In this document: positions 9,580 to 18,835 of the stretch, in pieces
How positions within the stretch are numbered: the stretch's first letter is position 1
How the letters are laid out: each line of letters opens with the position of its first letter
Notes under the pieces: model-generated
What the model saw: only the letters and a program-made list of their open reading frames with translations
What the model was told of the DNA's origin: nothing
Database searches by the model: none
Assembly (NCBI GenBank): GCA_034698045.1
Contig: JAQGAU010000538.1
Coordinates: forward strand, 1 to 26,527
Direction of reading: 5' to 3'
Length of the DNA stretch: 26,527 bases
DNA from: Paramacrobiotus richtersi
Taxonomy: Eukaryota > Tardigrada > Eutardigrada > Parachela > Macrobiotidae
Made by a program: the position numbers and the translations under genes

Positions 9580-9935
9580 GATTTTCCCCTTGCTGGCAAG
9601 ACTCCAGGAGAATGCAGTATTAACCACACAATCAACCATCCGTACGTTCTAACTTCGTCATCAGGCTCCCAAGACATAGTAGCAAGAAGGCCTTTGCAGC
9701 TGAGCCCGACCGACAACGGGGAACATTCTGGGCCTACCTATACGAAAACGTGCAACCCGGAAGCAAGCGCACCTTGACAATCCAAGGCCGAGCCTGTCCG
9801 ATAAAACGCGAGCCGGACTCTCTGATGCAGGTGCTGACGTGGCACAGTATCCAGCCGTGTCTCTCCTTCGACCTAAAAGCTCGATGTTGGATGACGACAC
9901 TCAGGCACTGATCTTTGATTTCGTAATCATAAAAA
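9580..9935 (+). pseudogene. Broken copy of exons 2-3 of the CUB-like gene
   Basis: The frame at about 9613-9641 reads ECSINHTINHP, matching YCSVNHAI at the end of exon 2 of the gene at 1257, and is followed by a GTACGT donor at 9642 in the same phase (2). A frame open from 9666 to 9911 reads TFWAYLYENVQPGS, matching DFVEVYENVQYGS of exon 3. It then drifts out of frame, since a net loss of about 7 bases separates CLSFDL from IFDFVII, the counterpart of HFDYTIV. The intron between the two parts would be only 23-38 bases, too short for normal splicing. This is a decayed paralogue, not an active gene. Confidence 0.6.
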
Positions 9936-10613
9936 AAATAAAGCTTGCCGTTAACGCATTGCAAATGCTGTTACTTGGCCACTCTTTCAAGACAATGCTA
10001 GTACTGGACGAGTTGGGCTCACCCCTACTTACGTGATGGTTTACGGTCATAACTCCAGAACTAATGGAAATTACACAAAAACATTACTACCACTTATTTC
10101 AAATACTTGTCGTACTTATGTTCATAGGAAAGTGTCTGACGGTCGAGCGTTTTTAAAGCTTGCGTTGGACGCTAAGACCACTAAACAACTACTACTACAG
10201 TACAGCAAATACGCAGCAGTTTCGTAAAACCCGTTCTTCGATATCGGGCTGAAACAGTGCAACCATGCCGAACTCGGTAATAATCTGCAGATCCGGAGAC
10301 GTAAGTCGCGTCATGCTAAACATTAACCGTACTCAAGGGTTTCAGTGTTACAGTGGGCACGTTGCCTCGATTACTACATACTTCGCTTTCCTCTCGCCCT
10401 TTCGGTTTGGTCGACACATTGATTGCTTGAGTCAGTCGATTGTGCTGCAACAGAAGATCACCGCCGAGTTCCCGTTGTCAGTTGAACTGCAAGCTTGTTT
10501 ATCATCTGGCGCACAACAGCAATTCGTCTTGACAAATCCGCCAACGTAAAAAGCATGAGAACTAAAATAACTAAATAAGCGTATTCAAAATACGAATGTC
10601 GTTGAAATTGAAC

Positions 10614-10855
10614 GATATTTGAGCCAGCCGCATTCATGAGTAACGCACTTGCGATAAGATAAGGTAATACGTGCGCGCTACACGTATGACTGAATTGTCG
10701 ATTATTGTGATTGTCGGTCTGAATAAGCTACTCCGGAGTAGAATATTCAGACCGATATTTGCAATATTCGACATTTCAGTCGTACGCGCAGCCCTCACGT
10801 ACTACCTTATCTCGCTCCAAGCGCGTTACGCATCAATGTTTGTAGCTCAAATATC
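10614..10855. mobile_element. 242-bp gap-free palindrome (foldback or MITE-like)
   Basis: The two 121-base arms pair without a single indel around the centre TCCGGA (10732-10737), from GATATTTGAGC on the left to GCTCAAATATC on the right, with mismatches scattered through the arms. Weaker pairing continues about 30 bases further out. Transcripts of it would form a long hairpin. It is probably a transposed inverted-repeat element. No coding capacity and no target duplication are visible. Confidence 0.7.
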
Positions 10856-10991
10856 TGTCGCCCAATACACCATTTCTATAATGTAACCCCTTAATGATAT
10901 GGGGTGTTGGATCGATTTTGAAAAATGTGAAACATTGAACGAAACTGCTCTTCCGTTAGGCTTCTGCTGACTCAATCACGTTCTGGTTCTA

Positions 10992-11177
10992 GTGACGGAA
11001 AAAATCGTTTCTGGCACTGATACTTTATGGGATATGTTCACAAGCATTTGTGCGACATCCTGTGCAAACAAACTGGTTGGCACATTCGTACGAAAATCTC
11101 GCATGCCACACCATAAAAAAGTAGTTTACCGGAAGCGTCATTACGTTAATTTTGATGAAAATTTGAGAAAAATATAA
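10992..11177 (+). other. Short reading frame conserved between units
   Basis: The frame beginning at the GTG at 10992 reads EKIVSGT, then FVRKSRM and HHKKVV. Related frames occur at 16575-16680, about 20810-20935 (interrupted by a stop) and 24580-24718. The three length differences across the common core are 66, 9 and 21 bases, all multiples of three. No shared ATG exists, so it may be an old exon or simply repeated noncoding DNA. Confidence 0.25.
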
Positions 11178-11339
11178 ATCTCGGCTGCAGAAAGTCATGC
11201 TAGTTTATGTTTAAAATTCTAATCAGCATACCAGTTCTCGTATACGGAACATGCTTTCGGTAACGGCTGAAAAGTTTGTGCCTAAATTGAATGTGGCAGA
11301 AATGAATTTTTCTGCGAATTACCCGAGCTACCTGCTGAC

Positions 11340-11510
11340 TGCAGCTCAAGGTCACCGATTCTGAAATTAGAAAATCAGAACGGAAATTAGAAAATCTGTG
11401 CAACCCGTGGAACATGCCGCCAATGAATATGCCTAACCAATGCCATTACAAGCAAAGATGAAATGTTCTGCAACTCTTCCTTCCCTAGAATCGTGTACGC
11501 AACCAGTAAT
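11340..11510 (+). promoter_or_regulatory. Conserved upstream block, copy of R3
   Basis: It contains CGGAAATTAGAAAATCTGTG, CATGCCGCC (11413-11421), CATTACAAGCAAAGATGAAAT and CTAGAATCGTG, closely matching the R5 block. It lies only about 35 bases before the R3 gene fragment, because the leader and most of the gene are deleted. Confidence 0.5.
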
Positions 11511-11544
11511 ATAGACCAATCTACGTGGCTAACTACTTGGCTAA

Positions 11545-11832
11545 CGGCTACGGTAGTTACAGTGCCGACACCAGGACCTTCCGCTGCACGGCTTACTGAC
11601 AAAGAAAGCCATCGCGCATTTACGGTTCTGACGTTGCTCACGATCGGTGTGATCGTTTGCTGGACGCCGATAAATATCTTGTTCACTCTGGGAGGCTCTG
11701 GTTTGATAGAAATCGCTGACCAGTCGGCGTTATTTCGTGTGGCTTATGTGCTACGTTCGCCCTGCAGCCGGCGTTGGATCCGATCTTTTTAGTCGCTGAC
11801 TCGCTGCGCTTTCGGAATACTGCGCTTTTATC
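11545..11832 (+). pseudogene. Class A GPCR copy R3, 3' fragment only
   Basis: Similarity to the other receptors begins inside the third intracellular loop (VVTVPTPGPS) and covers TM6, with CWTP kept, and TM7. An extra base around 11748-11755 shifts the frame just before the DPxxF segment, which continues in the next frame (DPIFLVA). Everything from the leader through TM5 is absent, and the fragment is joined to the conserved upstream block. It cannot make a receptor. It ends near 11832, where unrelated sequence begins. Confidence 0.85.
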
Positions 11833-11959
11833 TTGCAGCAACAACCGCCACCCGCGACGCGACGCGCTGGACAACAGTCCGTCCGTGGAACTTGCAAACA
11901 ACGACCCGGTCGTGGGCACATCGAACGTTCAACCCCTATGCCGGCGTAACGACCAGCGA

Positions 11960-12268
11960 ACGTTGAGAAAATTCCGCGCAGTACAGCCATATTGTCAGCA
12001 CTTATGCCGATAACCTACAAATTGTGTCCTATACGAAGCGAATTCCGAGGCTCACCATGGTATGTGGCAGCGTTGAAAAGCACGGGCAATTGCGATCGAG
12101 CGTTTCCTAATGGTGGTAACTGGAGTCATTCTCCTGTTTCTACTGGCCAAGTCCATCATGCGCTTGGCAGGAAAAAAGCTTCAATTTAACTACTTCGAAG
12201 GGAAGGAAGTGAATGACGCCCGGGGCAACGATAGTCAACCTCTCTGGAACGCGCCCTCTGCTTTATAA
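11960..12268 (+). pseudogene. Probable broken copy of exons 4-5 of the CUB-like gene
   Basis: A frame open from 12077 to the TAA at 12266 encodes a strong membrane helix (FLMVVTGVILLFLLAKSIM) followed by a tail of 35 residues with EVNDARGND. Both parts resemble the last exon of the gene at 1257 (FIVVATGIL and NLNDMRS). At the DNA level TTTCCTA-ATG sits where that gene has its TTTCCTAG acceptor, so the acceptor is lost. Just upstream, PYCQHL, a stop, then PTN matches GYCRVLNGYIPN of exon 4. The similarity is modest and is read by eye. An unrelated single-pass protein exon is possible. Confidence 0.4.
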
Positions 12269-13128
12269 ATCACTAGACTATCTGAAATTGAGCCGAACCA
12301 TGATGGAAGCTTGTGCCTCGGCACATTGAGCTTTTTGAACAAACGAACAATACTTTGCCTATACTGTTAGCTTATCGGGGTACATGCATCAGCGATTAGG
12401 ATTTGCTGGGTTCAGAATTCTTTTTCTCTGCATCATTTCTATAGCAGGAGCCTCATTACATTGGTTTTGAAAGAAATTCGAGAAAAATCAAAATCGCTGT
12501 GGTAAGCATGAATGCTAGTGTTTGTCGAAAAAAATTATGGGCCTGCACATCCTGGTATACGGAACTTGCATCCGGGGCACACATGCTCGTGTCTAAAGTG
12601 TACTACAAGTGGCCGAAATGGCCTTTTTCAGTAAGGACGTACAATCCTGACTTTTCGGCCAGTTCATAGAATTAAGAGCCTGAAGTTCTTAAAGTTAGAG
12701 CCCGCCCCTCGTTCGCAATTGGCTTACAGCGTTAAGAAGTCACGCTTTTAAGAGCACGATGTTCTTAAAAATTAAGCTGCTTGGCTAGGTACTTTTACAT
12801 TTTAAGAGCACCAATCTGGGCGAAATCGCAATTTTTAATTCTGTTTTTTAATTTTTGTTTTCATCGTTCTTGGTAATTACCCGTCGATTGGCTCCAATCT
12901 GTGAAAATTAGCCCGAGAGTTTCATCTTTGGTATTTTTCTTGTCAAATTATTTATTAAACTACACTAAGGAGCAGCTGTGTACGGCGATAAGTTGGCCAA
13001 AAGGAATAGTTTTGTCAAGAGTTCCTGATCGCATGGGTCGCCAAAGACTGGAGATTCTCCATATCAAGAAGTATTTCTTATACCACAAATTATCTGCGAC
13101 AAGAAAAATTAGTTCCCTAATGGACATC
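12269..13128. other. Intergenic; no gene recognised
   Basis: The stretch from about 12480 to 12650 resembles part of the upstream units of R5, R6 and R7 (GAGAAAAATCAAAA, CATGCTAGTG, CATCCTGGTATACGGAACTTGCAT). Between 12670 and 12800 small palindromes built from TTAAGAGC and GTTCTTAA occur twice, and once more at about 14322 as TTAAGAGAACTTGGCTCTTAA. The frame at 12901-13140 shows no recognisable domain. Confidence 0.4.
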
Positions 13129-13770
13129 TGTAACCGCTAAAACCGTCCGGACGGAAAACCTGTCCGCCGGACACTTTTCCCCCGCAACCGCTAAAACCGT
13201 CCGGAGGGCCGAAAAAACGTCCGCCGTAAATTTTGCCCGCGCAAAATTTGTTTTACCTCCGGACCCCCTCTGGCGTTTCAGCCTTACCCGGACACATTTC
13301 CCCAGAGTGTCCTACAGGGCGGACACTTTTCCTTGAAGTGTTCTGTTGTGTCCAACAGGCCGGACACATTTCCCTGAAATGTTCTGTTGTGTCCGGCCTG
13401 TAGGACACTCTGGAGAAACGTGTCCTGCCTGTTGGACATCACAAAACATTTCCGGGAAATGTGTCCAGCCTGTAGAACACTCTGGGGAAAAGTGTCCGGT
13501 CTGTTGGACACAACAGAACACTTCAGGGAAACTTGTCCGGCCTGTAGGACAGATTAGAACATTTCGGGAAAAAGTGTCCGGCTATCGGAACATGCCCGGG
13601 AAATGTGTCCGGATAAAGCTGAAACGCCAGAGTGGATCCGGAGGTAAAAAAATTGTGGGTGGGCAAAATTTACGGCGGACGTTTTTTCGGCCCTCCGGAC
13701 GGTTTTAGCGGTTGCGGGTGAAAAGTGTCCGGCGGACAGGTTTTCCGTCCGGACGGTTTTAGCGGTTACA
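13129..13770. mobile_element. Complete foldback element with long terminal inverted repeats
   Basis: The outer 100 bases of each end are reverse complements with one mismatch, starting TGTAACCGCTAAAACCG. Weaker inverted similarity continues to about 13308, giving arms near 170-180 bases. The centre is packed with inverted and direct copies of a motif of the form GTGTCC-GGCCTGTAGGACAC with CAACAGAACA spacers, about 50 bases per turn. ACATCTGTAAC occurs at both borders (13124-13134 and 13768-13778) and could be an 11-bp target duplication overlapping the termini. There is no transposase, so it is non-autonomous. Open frames inside it are by-products of the repeats. Confidence 0.85.
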
Positions 13771-14544
13771 TCTGTAACGTCAGTAGTACCACTGCAGGTC
13801 TGAAAGGACCACGCTGCATCTAGTTTTTTGTGCAAAATCTCGAATGTTTGTGTTCTCCCTGAATGGCTTGCCGTCTGTAATTTCGTTGTAATTATAATGG
13901 TCGCGGGATTATATCGTTTAACAGCGAATTTTTTCTTTTATTTTTATCCACATGTGCATTTTGCTGTCGAGTGTTGTTCTTGTTCCGTATGAATTAATCT
14001 ACCAAAAATAAAAGTTGCGATAAACATGAGGAGCACCACGAATACTCACTTGCACAGCAAATGGCACAACAGATAGAACCATCAGAATATTCAGACTACT
14101 GATACTCATTGTAACAAATAAGGTATACTATTGCATACTCGGAAAAAGACCATGAAAGGAGTAAAATACAGCATTTTCGTTTTCGGTTCGTAATTTGCTG
14201 TATATTTTATTTTCTTGTATATTTTTTTAGCAAGTGTGTAAATTATGAACGAATGAGTGTGGTGCGTTCAATCATGCCTATGCTCTGAATAAATAAGAGC
14301 GTTTCTATTGGGCGACAGGTTTTTAAGAGAACTTGGCTCTTAATTTTTATGAAGCTGCCAAAAGTGAGGATTTTGTGTCCTTAGTAGCAATCATTAATCC
14401 TATGAATAGATGCTACAAACCAGAGTGCAGCGCGACTCTGCATGATTTGATTTTGATGTTGATGGATGAAGAAAACAGTTGGTGTTTAACTATTTATCCG
14501 AGATAAGTACTGATTGCAAGCCAAGGCAACCAATTTGGAAAGGA

Positions 14545-14680
14545 AATTACAATGTCTATGAAGCCGCTGAAACATGCCGCCACAGAGTATGCCAATCACT
14601 GTCAGTACAAGCCAGGACAAAACTTGCTTTGAGCTCGCTCTCTCTCTCTGATTCCTCAACAGCCGCGGCACGCAATCCAG
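14545..14680 (+). promoter_or_regulatory. Conserved upstream block, copy of R4
   Basis: Shared landmarks are AAGCCGCTGAAACATGCCGCC (core 14573-14581), CCAATCACTGTCAGTACAAG and AGCCGCGGCACGCA. Its 3' half is altered by a CT-rich run. It is placed about 400 bases before the R4 start. Confidence 0.45.
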
Positions 14681-14796
14681 TGTAAAGTAGCGTTTTTAAA
14701 ACTTGTAGCGTATCCACGTTTGTGACCGGCAGTTATATTACACGTTACACACGTTTTCTCATCTTACACTTCTACCGAAGCCTCACCGACCGTCAT

Positions 14797-14978
14797 TGCC
14801 TTGTTTCATATCAATGGATCACTGAAAACCGCCTGCTAACAATAAACATTTGGCACAATTCCAATTTGATGAACATTTTTCTAATTTTGCCGCCTAGAAC
14901 TGTGCAGAAATCAAGGAAAGTATACCCGCATCATATACCCACCACCTTCTTATGCTGATGTCAACCTCTTGAGTCAAA
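14797..14978 (+). promoter_or_regulatory. Long leader block of R4
   Basis: It shares TTTCATATCAATGGATCACTGAAA, TTTGATGAACATTTTTCT and TTTGCCGCC with the R2 leader and ends in GTCAAAATGAGCAG at the start codon. The function is unknown. The conservation could reflect 5' UTR or core promoter. Confidence 0.45.
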
Positions 14979-16034
14979 ATGAGCAGTTTAACGAACGGTA
15001 CTGCAGCCGGGATGGATGCGACCACACGCAATATCAGTATGGTTTCCTTTGCATACAGCACTGTTTCTGTGGCACAATGGAGCTTTCCGCCGATATTAAA
15101 AACGATTCTTTGTCCCTGTGTGCTGATCCTTAACGGCGCAATCGTTTTTGTCTTCGTTATCAAAAAGTCTCTACATCAGCCTTTTAACACTTATCTAACT
15201 AATCTACTAATAGCTAATTTGTGCTTCGATGTTCTCGGGACACCCTTCCAAATCTTTAAATCCGTTCATCGCTCGTGGTGGCTGGGGTCCGTCGCGTGCA
15301 CGGCCCACCTTTACGGGAATTGGGTCGTTTCAGCAGCTACGGTCTATTCTCATCTTTTGGTTACGGTCAATCGCATTTGGGCCGTCATGTTTCCGTATTC
15401 GTATCGAAGGAATAATACTAAGAAAATGTCTTGCATATTGTGCTTATCTGCATGGGTTTTTGTCCACTGCCTGTGCCTCCCGCTTGTCATAATGGATCGT
15501 ATGTGTTACCGTCGACCAGGAGCACCGGGCTGCTCCTTGGACATCGGCTCCCAAGCCGATTATAATTTAGCGTATCAAGTAGTAATGTTCCTGTTGCCGA
15601 ATTTTGTCATTATTGTAGCCTACCCGTATCTTTCGTTGATGACCATTCGGCGTCGGTTTCGTCGGGTTATCGGCCCGAGTCGAAATGACAACGCAAACAC
15701 AACCGAACAACGGCTGTCCACACTGCGCACATCATCCAGTGTGGTTGCTGTGCCGACTCGAGGACCTTTAGGTGCGCGGCTTATTGATAAAGACAGCAAT
15801 CGCGCTTTTACTATTCTGACGTTACTTACGATCAGCGTGACCTTCTGCTGGACCCCGACAAATATCTTGTGGATCCTGTGAAGCTCTGGTTTGATGATAA
15901 TCGATTTCCAGTCGAGGTTATTTCATGTCACAGTTGCTTTATTCAACCTGCAGCCGGCGTTGGATCCGATATTTTTTGTGGCCACGGTGCCCGGTTTGCG
16001 AAAAGCGATTTTCGAGTTGCTTAGGCGAGGTTGA
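14979..16034 (+). pseudogene. Class A GPCR copy R4, one nonsense codon before TM7
   Basis: The frame from the conserved ATG runs through TM1-TM6 (HLLVTVNRIWAV at the end of TM3, CWTP in TM6) and meets TGA at 15879-15881, where R6 has GGA (Gly) after TM6. The same frame is then open for another 50 codons to the TGA at 16032, including the intact TM7 motif DPIFF and helix 8. The only visible lesion is one G-to-T change. The 300-residue product would lack TM7 and should not signal. The lack of further damage suggests a recent event, a segregating null allele or possible readthrough. Position 2.50 is Asn and 3.49 is Asn, as in the other copies. Confidence 0.85.
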
Positions 16035-16684
16035 TAACAAGTACAATTTTCGGTACATGAGCTGTCCCAAACAAGATATCGCTATCGCTGTGTTTCCGGT
16101 GTGAAAGTGAGAGATCTTAGAAACTACCCCTTACAAACGGAAGAAAACTAATTGCGGCTGCTTTGATTCTGTTGTACGATCTGAAACAAAAATCAAGAAC
16201 GTGAATGCATTGATTGCGTGCCAGCGGAGCGGCATGAGCCACGGAGTCGTGGATGAAACTTTTTCATCAACTTTTAGTGATATTAAAAAACTCTTGGTAG
16301 AAGTTACTGATCCTGTCAGTAGGCAACCGATCAATAATAAATCGGACGACTATTACGAAACTCTGTAACACAGCCCAAATCAAACTTCACAAATTCTGTA
16401 ACAAATTGTGGAGGTACGCACCCTGAGGTAAATTCACTTTGAGAATTCACCATGCGAGTCTGCTTTGGAATCTGTATACCGCTAAACGGTCATAAGGCAA
16501 CAAGACGTGACCCTTCGAACGGCAACTGCACGCAGCAACCGGAAGCTGACTGACCGCTGTTTTTACATGCACAATTGGCGGAAAAGATTGTTACCGGTAC
16601 ATTTGTACAAAAATGTTCTATGCAACACCACAAAGGGATAGTTCAGCAGAAGCGTCAATCCATTAAAGGAAATTTGAGAAAAAC

Positions 16685-17236
16685 GGCATGGTTCAAAACA
16701 TGGCAATGGCATTTTCCACTTGCAATGCTAGTTAACAATGGCAATGAATTTCTGGCAATGCAACTTCATTGCGGCTGGCGACTCAGCAGCATATTACATT
16801 GTTGTTATCAGTAGTTAGCGCTGTGCTACAGTGAATGTAATTATTCATGCCAATTACGCCGAATTATTACTAATAAAGTCATCGCTTTCCGTTCACTGTA
16901 ATGTGGCACCATCTCTGCTCATTATTTCACTGATTAACTTACTGTTCTGTACCCCAGTTAGTGCTAATTAGCAGCAGAAAAACGTCTAATTATGCAGGAA
17001 GTTGCTAGAAACCAAAAATGCTGAACTTCATACTGATCATAGTGGAACTGAAGAGGGCTGTTTTACGAAAGAAATGTTCTATCTCTTGATTCTCTTCAGT
17101 CGTACTATGAGGACATAGACCATTGTCCGTGCAGATGTTAAGTAAGAATAGCACAAAGTCTTTGGCATTGCCAGCTTTTCCGTTTTCAGTTGGAATTGCC
17201 AGTGACAATTGGTACTGCAATGTTGTGGACGCTGCC
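16685..17236. mobile_element. 552-bp inverted-repeat insertion with a 9-bp target duplication
   Basis: GAGAAAAAC occurs immediately before (16676-16684) and after (17237-17245) this segment, and the matching units before R3 and R6 pass through the site without it. The ends are imperfect inverted repeats: GGCATGGTTCAAAACATGGCA on the left against GGCAGCGTCCACAACATTGCA read inward from the right. Similarity continues about 80 bases, including GCAAT and CTGGCAATGC. A 9-bp duplication with long inverted repeats fits Mutator-like elements; that class is inferred. No transposase is present. Confidence 0.8.
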
Positions 17237-17584
17237 GAGAAAAACAAAAACCTCAGTATCAGATCTATCATGCTAGCTTTTTTCTAAAATTCTGACCGGC
17301 ATGCACGCCTTTGCATACGGAACTTGCATGCGGAGCGGCAAATACGTTTGTGCTTAAAGTGTGAGTGGCGCAAATTTTCTTTTCTGCCAAGTACAGATAA
17401 TATGACCAATATTACAAGGTAGCAATCAGTAATGCCACAAACTGAAAAGCATAAACCGCGGTGCGGTGAGATGGCTAACCCAACACTGATTTGCATTTGT
17501 TGTTGATGGATCACGAAAAACGGCTCGCGTTACAGTACTTGAGCTGACTGCTGAATCAATGTGATCTATTTTGAAATAAGAAAA

Positions 17585-17745
17585 TCAGAACGGAAATTGG
17601 AAAATCTGTGAAGATATGCCGCCAAAGGATATATCTAATCACTGTCATTACAAGCAAAGATGAAATGTGCTGCAACCCTTCCTTTCCGAGAATCGTGCAT
17701 GCAGCCACTAACCATTACCATAACCGCGGCACGCAGTCGAATGCA
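17585..17745 (+). promoter_or_regulatory. Conserved upstream block, copy of R5
   Basis: CGGAAATTGGAAAATCTGTG, TATGCCGCC (17615-17623), CTAATCACTGTCATTACAAG and GAGAATCGTGCATGCAGCC closely match the R3 and R6 copies. A separate GTGGCGCACCGGTT word follows at 17766, also present before R1 (4763) and, changed, before R6 (about 21520). Confidence 0.45.
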
Positions 17746-17835
17746 AAAAAGGTCTCTGAATAATTGTGGCGCACCGGTTGTTGTTAATTGTACTCTTCCT
17801 ACGTGCTTACTACGACATTAGCATCTCAAATCAAA

Positions 17836-18835
17836 ATGACCAGCTCAGCGAACGGTACTACAATTTGGATTGATGCGTCTAGAAGCCATGTTAGCATAGT
17901 TTCCTTTGCAAATAACACTGCAGCTGTGGCACACTGGGGCTTTTCGCCCATATTAAATACGAATATTTGTCCCTGTGTAATGATCCTTAACGGGACCATC
18001 CTGCTTCTTTTCGTTATCAACAGCTCGCTACATCAGCCCTTTAACATTTACCTAACCAATCTTCTTGTAGCGAATTTATGCTTCGATGTTCTTGGTACAC
18101 CCTTCCAAATCGTCAAAACTCTCTACCGCTCCTGGTGGCCATTTACTGATTACGTTCAATCGCATTTGGGCCGTCACGTTTCCGCATTCGTATCGAAGGA
18201 ATAATACCAAGAAAATGTCTTGCATATTTTGCTTGTCTGCATGGGTTTTCGTCCACTGCCTGTGCCTGCCAGGTGTCATATTGGATGCTATGTTTTACCG
18301 TAGACCTCTATCAACGGGCTGCTCTTTGAACACTGACTCATTGGCCAATTTTTATCTAGCATATCAAATCATAAATTTCCTGTTGCCTGACTTTATCATC
18401 ATTGCAGCCTACCCGTATCTTTGGTGGAGGAGCGTTCGGCGGCGGTTTCTTCGTGTCGTTCAACCGAATCCAAATGACAATGTTAATACAACAGAAAAAC
18501 GCCAGTCCACGCTGCACACGCAAGGTCCATCATCATCCAACGTGGTTGCAGTGCCGACTCAAGGACTTTTCCCTCAGCGGCCTGTTGATAAAGAAAGCCA
18601 TCGCGCTTTTACTGTTCTGACTTTGCTCACGATCAGTGTGACCGTTTGTTGGACTCCATTAAATATTTTTTTCGCACTCGGAGGCGCTGGCTTTTCTATC
18701 GATTACCAGTCATCGTTATTTCGTGCAGCTGTGGTACTGTTCGCCCTGCAGCCAGCTCTGGATCCGATATTTTTTGTGGCCACGGTGCCCGGTCTGCGAA
18801 AAGCGCTTTTCGAGATGTTCTGCTGGGGTGCATAA
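17836..18835 (+). pseudogene. Class A GPCR copy R5, 68-bp deletion in ECL1-TM3
   Basis: The ATG is in AATCAAAATGACCAGC. The frame covers the N-terminus, TM1 and TM2 and then, after TGGTGG at about 18137, jumps to the end of TM3 (CATTTACTGATTACGTTCAATCGC). By comparison with R6, 68 bases are missing, so the frame shifts and stops at 18204. The second frame is open from TM3 to the TAA-like end at 18835, with CWTP and DPIFF intact. The deletion removes the conserved TM3 cysteine and most of TM3, so even frame restoration would not give a working receptor. This is the clearest true pseudogene among the near-full-length copies. Confidence 0.9.

Larger units (their letters stand above)
9936..11339. 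other. Spacer between the relic CUB exons and R3
   Basis: No gene recognised. Parts match other units: 10065-10110 with 19665-19705, and 10200-10450 with 20430-20665 (the latter including the antisense receptor-like frame listed at 20235-20555). A large palindrome sits at 10614-10855, and a segment around 10930-11330 recurs before R5, R6 and R7. Confidence 0.5.
13771..14978. other. Spacer and leader upstream of R4
   Basis: No gene. From about 14500 it carries the conserved upstream block (14545-14680) and from 14797 the long leader block. The part 13771-14480 is not recognised in other units. A short (CT)n run lies at about 14637-14651. Confidence 0.45.
16035..17835. other. Spacer between R4 and R5
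   Basis: No gene. The segment 16440-16684 and 17237-17400 matches the upstream unit of R6 (20690-21110), interrupted by a 552-bp insertion (16685-17236). The conserved upstream block follows at 17585-17745, with a GTGGCGCACCGGTT block at 17766 and only about 70 bases from there to the R5 start. Minus-strand frames at 16131-16334 and 17005-17271 have no recognisable domain. Confidence 0.5.

Noticed and set aside
9642..9664. A 23-base intron (GTACGT…CTAAC…CAG) in the relic CUB-like copy
   Set aside because: It has donor, branch-like and acceptor words, but 23 bases is far below the other introns here (86-413) and below usual animal minima. The copy is frameshifted downstream anyway.
13284..13835. 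Overlapping open frames with repeated CPTGRTHFPEMF-like peptides inside the foldback element
   Set aside because: They occur in several frames and on both strands with the same repeat period as the DNA motif, so they are by-products of the inverted and direct repeats. There is no start context or domain.
14630..14655. CT-rich microsatellite
   Set aside because: The run is only about seven dinucleotides. It is mentioned in the block annotation but too short to report as a separate repeat.
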